Part shown: positions 15,680-23,108 of the stretch, piece by piece
How positions within the stretch are numbered: the stretch's first letter is position 1
Layout of the letters: the number at the start of each line of letters is the position of its first letter
Assembly: GCA_934572535.1 (NCBI GenBank)
Contig: CAKTLJ010000009.1
Span: 11,895 to 75,894 of the forward strand
Direction: 5' to 3'
Source: an uncultured Eubacteriales bacterium
GTDB lineage: Bacteria > Bacillota > Clostridia > Oscillospirales > Oscillospiraceae
Length of the DNA stretch: 64,000 nucleotides
Notes under the pieces: generated by a model
What the model saw: only the letters and a program-made list of their open reading frames with translations
Databases searched by the model: none
Told to the model about the DNA's origin: nothing
Translations under genes and position numbers: made by a program

Positions 15680-16876
15680 GTGTTTACTGATTTATTCTAC
15701 CTCCTGCGCGCGCGGGGTCTGAAGGTGTCCATGAACGAATGGCTCGCCCTCATGGAGGCCCTGGAGCGGGGGCTCTGCCGCAACAGCCTCCTGGAGTTCT
15801 ACTATGTCAGCCGGGCCATCCTGGTGAAGACCGAGGCCGACTTCGACAAGTTCGACGAGATCTTCCTGGAGTACTTCGACCGTGTCCAGCACATGGAAGA
15901 TGTTCCCAACGAGCTCATGGACTGGCTCCACGACCCCAAGAACATGAAGAAATACGACAAGGACGAGGTGGACGCCCGCACCACCTTCGACCTGGAAAAG
16001 CTCCGCCAGATGCTGGAGGAGCGCCTGAAGGAGCAGCACGAGCGCCACGACGGCGGCCAGTACTGGGTGGGCACCGGCGGCACCTCCACCATGGGCCACT
16101 CGGGCTATGCCGCCACCGGCATCCGGGTGGGCGGTGAGGGTCAGCACCGCCACGCCCTCCAGGTGGCCGGAGAGCGGGAATTCCGGGACTTCCGTGAGGA
16201 CAACGTCCTGGACCAGCGCTCCTTCCAGCTGGCCTTCCGCCGCCTGCGGCAGATGACCACCCGCCAGGACGGCCCCATGGACGTGCTCAACCTGGACCGG
16301 ACCATCGAGGAGACCTGCAACAACGCCGGTTACCTCCAGCTGGAGTTCGACCGGCCCCGGACCAACGACATCAAGGTCATGGTCCTCTTCGACTCCGGCG
16401 GCTCCATGACCCCCTATGCCCGCCTGTGCAGCCAGCTCTTCCAGGCGGTCAACAAGGCCAACAACTTCAAGGACCTGAAGATCTACTACTTCCACAACAT
16501 CTGGTACTCCGAGCTCTATACCGACCCCCAGTGCTATTATGACAGCGCGGTCCAGACCCAGTGGGTCATCAACAACCTCAGCCGGGACTACAAGGTCATC
16601 GTGGTCGGCGACGCCTCCATGTCCCCCACCGAGCTGACCTGGGTGGGCGGCAGCAGCTGGTACAGCCGCTACAACAACGAGACCGGCATGGCCTGGCTCA
16701 ACCGCTTCCACAGCCGGTTTGAGAAGATGGTGTGGTTCAACCCCATCCCTGAGGCCATGTGGGAATACGACTACGGCTATCAGACCATCGAGATGATCCG
16801 AAACACCGTGGACATGTATCAGCTCACCGTGGAGGGCCTGGGCCAGGGCCTGAAGAAGCTGGTCTCCGCCCGCTGA
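15680..16876 (+). CDS. VWA domain (CoxE-like) partner of the MoxR ATPase
   Basis: The 398-residue protein begins with an alpha-helical region (FTDLFYLLRARGLKVSMNEW), has a charged coiled stretch at about 110-140, and a C-terminal VWA domain. The metal-ion-dependent adhesion site reads VLFDSGGSM, where the usual D-x-S-x-S is D-S-G-G-S, with glycine at the third position. Later parts include VIVVGDASMSP and the ending LTVEGLGQGLKKLV. With its MoxR neighbour it is probably a cytosolic metallochaperone-type complex; target unknown. The start is GTG, with GAAGGGA 5 to 6 bases upstream. Confidence 0.88.
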   Translation: MFTDLFYLLRARGLKVSMNEWLALMEALERGLCRNSLLEFYYVSRAILVKTEADFDKFDEIFLEYFDRVQHMEDVPNELMDWLHDPKNMKKYDKDEVDARTTFDLEKLRQMLEERLKEQHERHDGGQYWVGTGGTSTMGHSGYAATGIRVGGEGQHRHALQVAGEREFRDFREDNVLDQRSFQLAFRRLRQMTTRQDGPMDVLNLDRTIEETCNNAGYLQLEFDRPRTNDIKVMVLFDSGGSMTPYARLCSQLFQAVNKANNFKDLKIYYFHNIWYSELYTDPQCYYDSAVQTQWVINNLSRDYKVIVVGDASMSPTELTWVGGSSWYSRYNNETGMAWLNRFHSRFEKMVWFNPIPEAMWEYDYGYQTIEMIRNTVDMYQLTVEGLGQGLKKLVSAR

Positions 16877-16886
16877 GAGCGAAAGC

Positions 16887-16916
16887 AAAAAACGACCGGG
16901 AGCCCGGTCGTTTTTT
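16887..16916 (+). terminator. Intrinsic terminator of the MoxR/VWA operon
   Basis: CGACCGG pairs with CCGGTCG inside flanking A and T runs (16887-16916), giving a compact U-tailed hairpin 10 bp after the stop. Confidence 0.85.
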
Positions 16917-16951
16917 CTTTGGAAAAAATTTGGGGAATTTTCGGTTTTGCC

Positions 16952-16980
16952 TTTTGGTTTCTTCGGAAATCGCATATAAT
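16952..16980 (+). promoter_or_regulatory. Promoter candidate for ymdB-yhaO-yhaN
   Basis: A consensus -10 (TATAAT, 16975-16980) lies 32 bp before the start of the ymdB-like gene. The -35 region around 16952-16958 (TTTTGGT) is weak. Confidence 0.5.
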
Positions 16981-17012
16981 AAAAAGATACTATGTTCCCG
17001 GGAGGGATTTTT

Positions 17013-17798
17013 ATGTTACTGAACGTTCTCGCTGTGGGGGATGTGGCCTCCGAGATCGGGCTGGACTGTCTTCACCATCACCTGCGCGCCTTGAAAAAGC
17101 AGAACGATGTCCACTTCACCGTGGTCAACGGGGAAAATGCCGCCGGCCTGGGCCTGCTGCCCCGCCATGCCGACGAGATCTTCGATGCCGGGGCGGACGT
17201 CATCACCCTGGGCAACCACACCTGGGGCAAGCTCCAGATCGCCGACTACCTGGAGGAGAACCCCTACATCCTCCGGCCGGCCAACTACGCCTCCAACCTT
17301 CCCGGTCGGGGCTTCGGCCTCTACGACGGCCCCAAGGGGCTGCGGATCGGCGTGCTGAATCTCATGGGCCGCTTTGAGCTGGACTGCCACCTCTCCTCGC
17401 CCTTCCTCCTGGCCGACCGGGTGCTGAAGGAGGACTTCGCCGACGCCGACGTGGTGCTGGTGGACTTCCACGCCGAGGCCACCAGCGAGAAGGGGGCCAT
17501 GGGCTGGTATCTGGACGGCCGGGTCCAGGCGGTGTGGGGGACCCACACCCACGTGCCCACCGCCGACAACCAGGTCCTCCCCAAGGGGACCGGCTTCGTC
17601 ACCGACGTGGGCATGACCGGGCCTGCCCACTCCATCCTGGGGGTGAAGCCGGAGAACTCCATCAGCCGCTTCCTGGGGGGCCTGCCCCGGCGGTACGAGG
17701 CCGCCCAAGGCCCCGGCAAGCTCAACGCCGTCCTCTTCACCATCGACACCGACGCCCACCGCTGCGTCCGCGTCACCCGCTGTGACGTGTTGGACTGA
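17013..17798 (+). CDS. ymdB: YmdB-family metallophosphoesterase
   Basis: The 261-residue enzyme has the YmdB/TIGR00282 motifs in order: AVGDVASEIGLDCL, VVNGENAAGLGLLP, DVITLGNHTWGK, the DFHAEATSEK motif and VWGTHTHVPTADNQVLP with its metal histidines. Family members hydrolyse 2',3'-cyclic nucleotides and, in Bacillus, influence colony development. The start at 17013 has GGGAGGG upstream; an in-frame ATG at 16992 precedes that site. The next gene follows after 24 bp. Confidence 0.9.
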   Translation: MLLNVLAVGDVASEIGLDCLHHHLRALKKQNDVHFTVVNGENAAGLGLLPRHADEIFDAGADVITLGNHTWGKLQIADYLEENPYILRPANYASNLPGRGFGLYDGPKGLRIGVLNLMGRFELDCHLSSPFLLADRVLKEDFADADVVLVDFHAEATSEKGAMGWYLDGRVQAVWGTHTHVPTADNQVLPKGTGFVTDVGMTGPAHSILGVKPENSISRFLGGLPRRYEAAQGPGKLNAVLFTIDTDAHRCVRVTRCDVLD

Positions 17799-17822
17799 CC
17801 CCCGACAGAAAGGAGAATACGG

Positions 17823-18920
17823 ATGCTCACCTTTCTTCACGCCGCCGACTTTCACCTGGACTCTCCCTTCCGCGCCCTCTCGCCCGAGCAGGCGGCGGAG
17901 CGGCGGGAGGAGCAGCGGCAGCTGCTGACCCGGCTGGCCGACACCGCCCAGGAGGTCGGGGCCGACCTGATCTTCCTGGCCGGGGACCTCTTTGACGGGC
18001 AGCGGGCCAGACCCGAGACCATGCAGGCCCTCTACCAGGCCCTGGAGGAGCTGGAGGCCGAGGTCTTCCTGGCCCCCGGCAACCACGACCCCTGGTCGGC
18101 GGCCTCCCCCTATGGGAAGCTGGTCTGGCCGGACCACGTACATATCTTCTCCACCCCGGCGCCGCAGCGGGTGGAGCTGTCCCACCTGGGGGCGGTGGTC
18201 TACGGCAGCGCCTTCACCGCCCTCTATCGGATGGACGGTCCCTTGGAGGGCTTCCGGGCCGACGACGAGGGACTCGTCAGGTTCGGCTGCTTCCACGGGG
18301 ACCTCTCCACCGCCCACAGCCGGTACGGGCCCATCACCCCCAACCAGATCGCCGCCTCCGGCCTGGACTACCTGGCCCTGGGCCACAGCCACACGGCCAG
18401 CGGCCTGAAAAAAGCCGGGCAGACCTACTATGCCTGGCCGGGCTGCCCCGAGGGGCGGGGCTTCGACGAGACCGGGGACAAGGGAATTTACCTGGGCGAG
18501 GTCCACCAGGGCCGGGTGAAGCTGGACTTTCTCCCCATGGCCAAGCGCCGCTACCTGAGCCCCAAGCTGGACATCACCGGCCAGGACCCGGGCCAGGCCC
18601 TCCAAGGCCTCATGGTCGGGAGCAACCCCCTGGATATCCTGCGGATCATCCTGGTGGGGGAACGGGACCCGGAGAACGAGCCGGACCTCACTGCGCTCAC
18701 CGCCCTGGCCTCCACCTATTTCTACAGCGCCAGCATCCAGGACGAAACGTCCCTGAGCCGGGCTTTGTGGGCGCGGGCCGGGGAGGACACCCTCACGGGG
18801 CTCTTCCTGCGGACGATGCGAAAGCGGCTGGACGAGGCCGCCGCGCAGGAGAAGCCCGGCCTGGAGCGGGCGGTCCGCTTCGGCCTGGCCGCCCTGGAAG
18901 GAAGGGAGGAACCCCGATGA
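17823..18920 (+). CDS. yhaO: YhaO-type Mre11-like DNA repair exonuclease
   Basis: The 365-residue calcineurin-like phosphoesterase begins MLTFLHAADFHLDSPFRAL and has LIFLAGDLFDG, FLAPGNHDPWS, FGCFHGDLS and YLALGHSHT, the five metal-binding blocks of SbcD/Mre11 nucleases. It is smaller than SbcD and matches the YhaO form that pairs with YhaN. Its stop overlaps the next start (ATGA at 18917), so nuclease and ATPase are made together. AAAGGAGA lies upstream. Confidence 0.9.
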   Translation: MLTFLHAADFHLDSPFRALSPEQAAERREEQRQLLTRLADTAQEVGADLIFLAGDLFDGQRARPETMQALYQALEELEAEVFLAPGNHDPWSAASPYGKLVWPDHVHIFSTPAPQRVELSHLGAVVYGSAFTALYRMDGPLEGFRADDEGLVRFGCFHGDLSTAHSRYGPITPNQIAASGLDYLALGHSHTASGLKKAGQTYYAWPGCPEGRGFDETGDKGIYLGEVHQGRVKLDFLPMAKRRYLSPKLDITGQDPGQALQGLMVGSNPLDILRIILVGERDPENEPDLTALTALASTYFYSASIQDETSLSRALWARAGEDTLTGLFLRTMRKRLDEAAAQEKPGLERAVRFGLAALEGREEPR

Positions 18921-20797
18921 AACTCTTGCAGCTCACAGCCACCTTCGGCTGTTTGGAAAACGAGACCCTGACCTTCGACCGGGGCTTTACCCTCATCGGC
19001 GCGCCCAACGGGGCGGGCAAGTCTACCTGGTGCGCCTTCCTGCGGACCATGCTCTACGGCCTGGACACCCGCCAGCGGGACAGGAAGGGCGTCCCCGCCG
19101 ACAAGAACCGTTACCGCCCCTGGAGCGGCGCCCCCATGGAGGGCCTCATGGTCTGCCAGCAGGGGGAGAGAACGCTGGAGATCCGCCGGACCTCCGCCGG
19201 GGGCGTCCCCATGGGGGACTTCTCCGCCATCGACCGGGCCACCGGCCTGCCCGCGCCGGAGTTCACCGCCGAGAACGTGGGGGAGACCCTCACCGGGGTC
19301 AGCCGGGAGATCTTTGACCGGTCGGTCTTTCTGCGCCAGACCAACCTGGCCGTCACCCAGAGCCAGGAGCTGGAAAAGCGCATCGCCGCCCTGGTGTCCA
19401 CCGGCGAGGAGGATGTCTCCTGGTCCGAGGCCGACGAGCGGCTGCGGACCTGGCAGCGCCGCCGCCGGTACCACAGATCCGGCCTTCTGCCGCAGCTGGA
19501 GCAGGAGGCGCAGGACCTGCTGGATACGCAGAAGCGCACCGCCGACCTGCGCCAAAGCCTGGCGCAGGTCCAGGCCCGGGCGTCCTCCCTCCGCCGCCAG
19601 AAGGCGCATTGGGACAGCCGCCTGGCCCTGGAGACCGACAAGTTCCAGACGGTGAGCCAGCGGCGGTATGCGGAGGCCGCCGCCGCCCTGGACGCCGCCC
19701 AGCTCCGGGTCCAGACCCTCCGGGAGGAGGAGCCAACGCCCCACGGCGACCGCCGGGAGCTGGAGGAGGAGATGGCCGAGGTCCGGGAGGAGCTCAAGGG
19801 CCGAAGGAGGCTGATGACCGGCTTCGTGCTGCTGGTCCTCCTGCTGACCCTGGTCTGCGCCGCCCTGTATGCCATCCCCCACTACATCGAGCCAAACGTG
19901 GCGGGATTCCCCCTGAGCATTCCCCTGCTGCCCCTCTTCTTTTACGCCGCCGTGGCGGGCGGCCTGTGGCTGCTGGTCCTCCTATTCACCGTGGTGAAGG
20001 CCCTCTGCGACCGCCGCAGCCGGAAGGAGCTGCGCCGCTTCCAGGCGCTGCTGGAGGAGACCCTTCGGGCCGGGGAGGAGCGGGAGCGAGTCTGGCAGGA
20101 GGCCCTGGCCCAGCGGGACCAAGCCCAGAAATACTTCGACGCGGTCAGCCAGCAGGGAGCCGCCGCTCCCTACCTTCCCCCGGAGGCCGAGGCCTGCCGG
20201 GAGGCCCTTCACGCCGCCGAGCAGGAGGCGGCCAACCTCCAGGGCCGGCTGGACGCCCTGGGCGACCCGGTCCTGGTGGACGCCCAGCTGGACAGCGTCC
20301 GGGAGCGCATCGCGGCCCTTCAGGCCGACTACGACGCCTTGGACGTGGCCCTGGACGCCCTTCGGACGGCTGACAGCCAGCTCCACGCCCGCTTTTCGCC
20401 CAAGCTCAGCGACCGGGCCGGAGAATACTTTGCGCGGCTCACCCAGGGGAAGTACACCCAGGTGAACCTCTCCCGGAGCATGGAGGTCACCGTCCGGGAG
20501 GGAGAAAGGCTGGCCGACCAGCCCCTGGCCTATCTGAGCCAGGGGACCGCCGACCAGCTCTACCTGGCCCTGCGGCTGGCTGTGGCCGACCTGGTGCTGC
20601 CGGAACCGGACCAGGTCCCGCTGGTCCTGGACGATGCCCTCATCACCCTGGACGACGCCCGCCTGGACCTGGCCTTGCAGACGCTCGTGGAGCTGTCCAG
20701 GGACCGCCAGGTGATCCTCTTCACCTGCCAGAGCCGGGAGCTTCGGCGGCTGGAAAACGACCCGGCGGTGCGCGTTGTCGAGCTGGCCGGGGCCTGA
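18917..20797 (+). CDS. yhaN: YhaN-type SMC-like AAA ATPase
   Basis: The 626-residue protein starts MKLLQLTATFGCLENETLTF and has an N-terminal Walker A (IGAPNGAGKSTWC, about 30-42). Long coiled-coil arms are interrupted by two membrane helices (about residues 300-322 and 337-362: MTGFVLLVLLLTLVCAAL and FFYAAVAGGLWLLVLLFTVV). The C-terminal signature is YLSQGTADQLYLALRLA, with Walker B PLVLDDALITLDD. It would drive the YhaO nuclease; the membrane helices indicate the complex is tethered to the membrane, as in other YhaN proteins. The start at 18917 is fixed by the ATGA overlap. Confidence 0.9.
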   Translation: MKLLQLTATFGCLENETLTFDRGFTLIGAPNGAGKSTWCAFLRTMLYGLDTRQRDRKGVPADKNRYRPWSGAPMEGLMVCQQGERTLEIRRTSAGGVPMGDFSAIDRATGLPAPEFTAENVGETLTGVSREIFDRSVFLRQTNLAVTQSQELEKRIAALVSTGEEDVSWSEADERLRTWQRRRRYHRSGLLPQLEQEAQDLLDTQKRTADLRQSLAQVQARASSLRRQKAHWDSRLALETDKFQTVSQRRYAEAAAALDAAQLRVQTLREEEPTPHGDRRELEEEMAEVREELKGRRRLMTGFVLLVLLLTLVCAALYAIPHYIEPNVAGFPLSIPLLPLFFYAAVAGGLWLLVLLFTVVKALCDRRSRKELRRFQALLEETLRAGEERERVWQEALAQRDQAQKYFDAVSQQGAAAPYLPPEAEACREALHAAEQEAANLQGRLDALGDPVLVDAQLDSVRERIAALQADYDALDVALDALRTADSQLHARFSPKLSDRAGEYFARLTQGKYTQVNLSRSMEVTVREGERLADQPLAYLSQGTADQLYLALRLAVADLVLPEPDQVPLVLDDALITLDDARLDLALQTLVELSRDRQVILFTCQSRELRRLENDPAVRVVELAGA

Positions 20798-20830
20798 GCA
20801 GGCTGTTTTGCATTTTTCGGGTCCCTGCGG

Positions 20831-20859
20831 TTGCCAACCGCCCGAAAGGGTAGTATAAT
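20831..20859 (+). promoter_or_regulatory. Promoter of the signal peptidase/rqcP operon
   Basis: TTGCCA (20831-20836) and a consensus TATAAT (20854-20859) are separated by 17 bp, 39 bp before the signal peptidase start. Confidence 0.85.
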
Positions 20860-20898
20860 ATCGACTTGAACCCAAACGACCCAAAGGAGGTCTTACCC

Positions 20899-21546
20899 AT
20901 GTCTGAACCCAACACTCCCCAGGAAGCGCAGCAGACGCAGGCGCGCACCCCGGACGATCCGTCCGGTCAGCCCAAGAAGGAGAAAAAGGGCAAGAAGGAG
21001 AAGGAAAAGCTCGGCTTTGCCGCCGACTGCTACACCTGGCTCCAGGCCCTCTCCTGCGCCCTGGTGATCCTCATCGTGCTCTTCACGTTCTTCGGCCGGA
21101 TCATCGGCGTGTTCGGCTCCTCCATGGTCCCCACCCTGGAGGGAGGCGACATGCTCTTGCTCCAATGCGTGGGCTACGAACCGGCCCAGGGGGACATCGT
21201 GGTCCTCCACAAGGACTTTGGCGAGATCCACAGCCCCATCGTCAAGCGCGTCATCGCGGTGGGAGGACAGACCGTGGAGATCGACTACGACACCAGCACC
21301 GTCTATGTGGACGGCCAGGCACTGGACGAACCCTACTTGAACGAGACGATGCGAGCGCCGGAAGACGCCTATGAGCAGGGGACCTATTGGGAGGTGCCCG
21401 AGGGCTCCGTCTTTGTCATGGGCGACAACCGCAACGCCTCCTCCGACAGCCGTCATTCCGAGCTGGGCGTCGTGGACGAGCGCTATCTGCTGGGCAAGGT
21501 CCTGTGCGTCGTCCTGCCCTTCCAGCACATCGGAACGGTAAGCTAA
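20899..21546 (+). CDS. lepB: Type I signal peptidase
   Basis: The 215-residue protein has a lysine-rich cytoplasmic start (KKEKKGKKEKEK), one membrane helix (about 50-70), the catalytic serine in FGSSMVPTL, the general-base lysine in IVKRVIAVGG, and box E MGDNRNASSDSR. It removes signal peptides from exported proteins such as the SLH proteins in this window. AAAGGAGG precedes the ATG at 20899. Several Clostridia carry more than one copy; this one is followed after 16 bp by rqcP. Confidence 0.93.
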   Translation: MSEPNTPQEAQQTQARTPDDPSGQPKKEKKGKKEKEKLGFAADCYTWLQALSCALVILIVLFTFFGRIIGVFGSSMVPTLEGGDMLLLQCVGYEPAQGDIVVLHKDFGEIHSPIVKRVIAVGGQTVEIDYDTSTVYVDGQALDEPYLNETMRAPEDAYEQGTYWEVPEGSVFVMGDNRNASSDSRHSELGVVDERYLLGKVLCVVLPFQHIGTVS

Positions 21547-21562
21547 AGGAAAGGAGAGCGCC

Positions 21563-21802
21563 ATGCGACTGGATAAATGGTTGAAAGTCTCCCGCCTGAT
21601 CAAGCGCCGCACTGTGGCCAACGAGGCCTGCGACAACGAGCGCATCTCGGTCAACGGCCGGGTGGTGAAGGCGTCCTACGACGTGAAGGTGGGCGATAAG
21701 CTGGAGATCCGCTTCGGCCCCCGCACGGTGTCCGTGGAGGTCCTGTCCGTCACCGAAAGGAAGGGCAAGGAAAACGCCGCGTTTATGTACAAGGAAATTT
21801 GA
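21563..21802 (+). CDS. rqcP: S4-domain RNA-binding protein RqcP (YabO)
   Basis: This 79-residue S4 protein begins MRLDKWLKVSRLIKRRTVAN and has ERISVNGRVVKASYDVKVGD, the RNA-binding core. RqcP/YabO works with RqcH in C-terminal poly-alanine tailing of stalled nascent chains on the 50S subunit. AAAGGAGAG lies upstream. In Bacillus it sits directly after yabM-yabN; here the flippase-mazG-hup block lies on the opposite strand and converges on it. Confidence 0.9.
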   Translation: MRLDKWLKVSRLIKRRTVANEACDNERISVNGRVVKASYDVKVGDKLEIRFGPRTVSVEVLSVTERKGKENAAFMYKEI

Positions 21803-21839
21803 AAAAATCGCCCGAAGGAGCTTCCTTCGGGCGATTTTT
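21802..21839. terminator. Bidirectional terminator after rqcP
   Basis: A 12-bp stem (TCGCCCGAAGGA/TCCTTCGGGCGA) with runs of A and T on its two sides follows the rqcP stop. It would also stop minus-strand transcripts that escape the hup terminator. Confidence 0.85.
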
Positions 21840-21851
21840 GCCAGACGAAAG

Positions 21852-21902
21852 AACGGGTCCGTCTCCCCACGCTCGCAGGAGAGCGCGGAAGACAGACCCG
21901 TT
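21852..21902 (-). terminator. Terminator of hup
   Basis: AACGGGTC at 21852-21859 pairs with GACCCGTT at 21895-21902, with a second GTCT/AGAC pairing inside. On the minus strand a T-rich tail (TTCTTTC) follows. Confidence 0.65.
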
Positions 21903-21907
21903 GCTGC

Positions 21908-22183
21908 TTACTGATCGACGGCATCCTTGAGGGCCTTACCGGCCTTGAAGGTGGGGACCTTGGCGGCGGGGATGGGGATATCCTCGCCGGTCTTGGGGTT
22001 GCGGCCCATACGCTCGGCGCGGGTCTTGGTCTCGAAGGCGCCAAAGCCCACGATCTGGACCTTTTCCTCCTCGGTCAGGGCCTTGGTGATCAGGTTGATG
22101 GCGGCGGTCAGGCCGATCTCCACGTTTTTGCGAGAGAAGCCGGTCTCTTCGGCCACGCTCAGGATCAGTTCAGTTTTGTTCAT
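21908..22183 (-). CDS. hup: HU family DNA-binding protein
   Basis: The 91-residue HU protein opens MNKTELILSVAEETGFSRKN and has the beta-arm motif GFGAFETKTRAERMGRNPKTG with the conserved IPIPAAKVPTFKAGKALK end. HU dimers bend and compact DNA. The start at 22183 has AAAGGGAAA upstream. Its first 14 bases overlap the end of mazG in another frame, which suggests translational coupling. Confidence 0.95.
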   Translation of the reverse strand: MNKTELILSVAEETGFSRKNVEIGLTAAINLITKALTEEEKVQIVGFGAFETKTRAERMGRNPKTGEDIPIPAAKVPTFKAGKALKDAVDQ

Positions 22184-23015
22184 TGTGATTTCCCTTTCTC
22201 TCTGTTTGAGATGTTCTCTGTGTTTCTTCCGGGTGCTTTTCCCGGTTCCAGAGGACCATGAGCTGGTCCACGGACAAATCCTGCATGGTTTTGCCCTGGG
22301 CGGTGACCGCCGTCTCGACCCCGGCAAACCGGCGAATGAATTTTTCGCAGGTGCCGTCCAGGGCCTCCTCGGCGTCTATCTGGAAGAAGCGGGCGATCTT
22401 CACCGCCGCAAACAGCAGGTCGCCCAGTTCCTCCTTCACGTTGGTGTTCTGGGCCACAGCTTCCTTCAGCTCGCCCAGTTCCTCCTCCAGCTTGTCCATG
22501 GCGGCCTGAACGTTGGGCCACTCGAACCCGGCCTTCTCCGCCTTGGACTGGAGCTTTTCCGCCCGCCACAGGCCGGGCAGGCTCCGGGCCACGCTGTCGA
22601 GGGTGTCGGTGGCGGTCTTCTGCCCCTTCTCCTGGCGCTTGAGCGCCTCCCAGTTCACCAGGACCTCGTCCACGGAATCGGCTTGCTCGCGGGCGAAGAC
22701 ATGGGGGTGGCGGAAGATGAGCTTTTTGCAGATCCCGTCGGCCACGTCGTCCAGGTTGAACCGCCCCGCGTCCTCCTCGATGGAGGCGTGGAAGAGGACC
22801 TGGAGGAGGACGTCGCCCAGCTCTTCCTTCATGTGCTCGGGGCTGCCCTCGTCGATGGCCTCTGCCACCTCGTAGGCCTCCTCGATGAAGTTGCGGCGGA
22901 TGCTCTCGTGGGTCTGCTCGATGTCCCAGGGGCAGCCCCCGGGGGCGCGGAGGATGCGGATGATCTCCCGCAGGTCCTCCACAGTATAGGTTGGTTTGTA
23001 TTCAAAATTTATCAT
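22170..23015 (-). CDS. mazG: Nucleoside triphosphate pyrophosphohydrolase MazG
   Basis: The 281-residue protein contains two MazG helical modules. The first starts with CPWDIEQTHESIRR and EEAYEVAEAI, with the metal motif EELGDVLLQVLFH. The second has EEELGELKEA and EELGDLLFAAVKIAR, each with the EExxE...ExxD pattern that holds Mg2+. It hydrolyses non-canonical or excess NTPs to NMP and pyrophosphate. The arrangement flippase, mazG, hup copies the Bacillus yabM-yabN region. AGAGGAA precedes the ATG. Confidence 0.93.
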   Translation of the reverse strand: MINFEYKPTYTVEDLREIIRILRAPGGCPWDIEQTHESIRRNFIEEAYEVAEAIDEGSPEHMKEELGDVLLQVLFHASIEEDAGRFNLDDVADGICKKLIFRHPHVFAREQADSVDEVLVNWEALKRQEKGQKTATDTLDSVARSLPGLWRAEKLQSKAEKAGFEWPNVQAAMDKLEEELGELKEAVAQNTNVKEELGDLLFAAVKIARFFQIDAEEALDGTCEKFIRRFAGVETAVTAQGKTMQDLSVDQLMVLWNREKHPEETQRTSQTERKGNHNEQN

Positions 23016-23108
23016 AGGTTCCTCTTTCCTACAAGCCCCTATCGGGTTTTGTTGTTTTTTATTTTGATTCTCAGCTTTTTTACATGGACCGCAGTCCCAA
23101 GAACGGGA

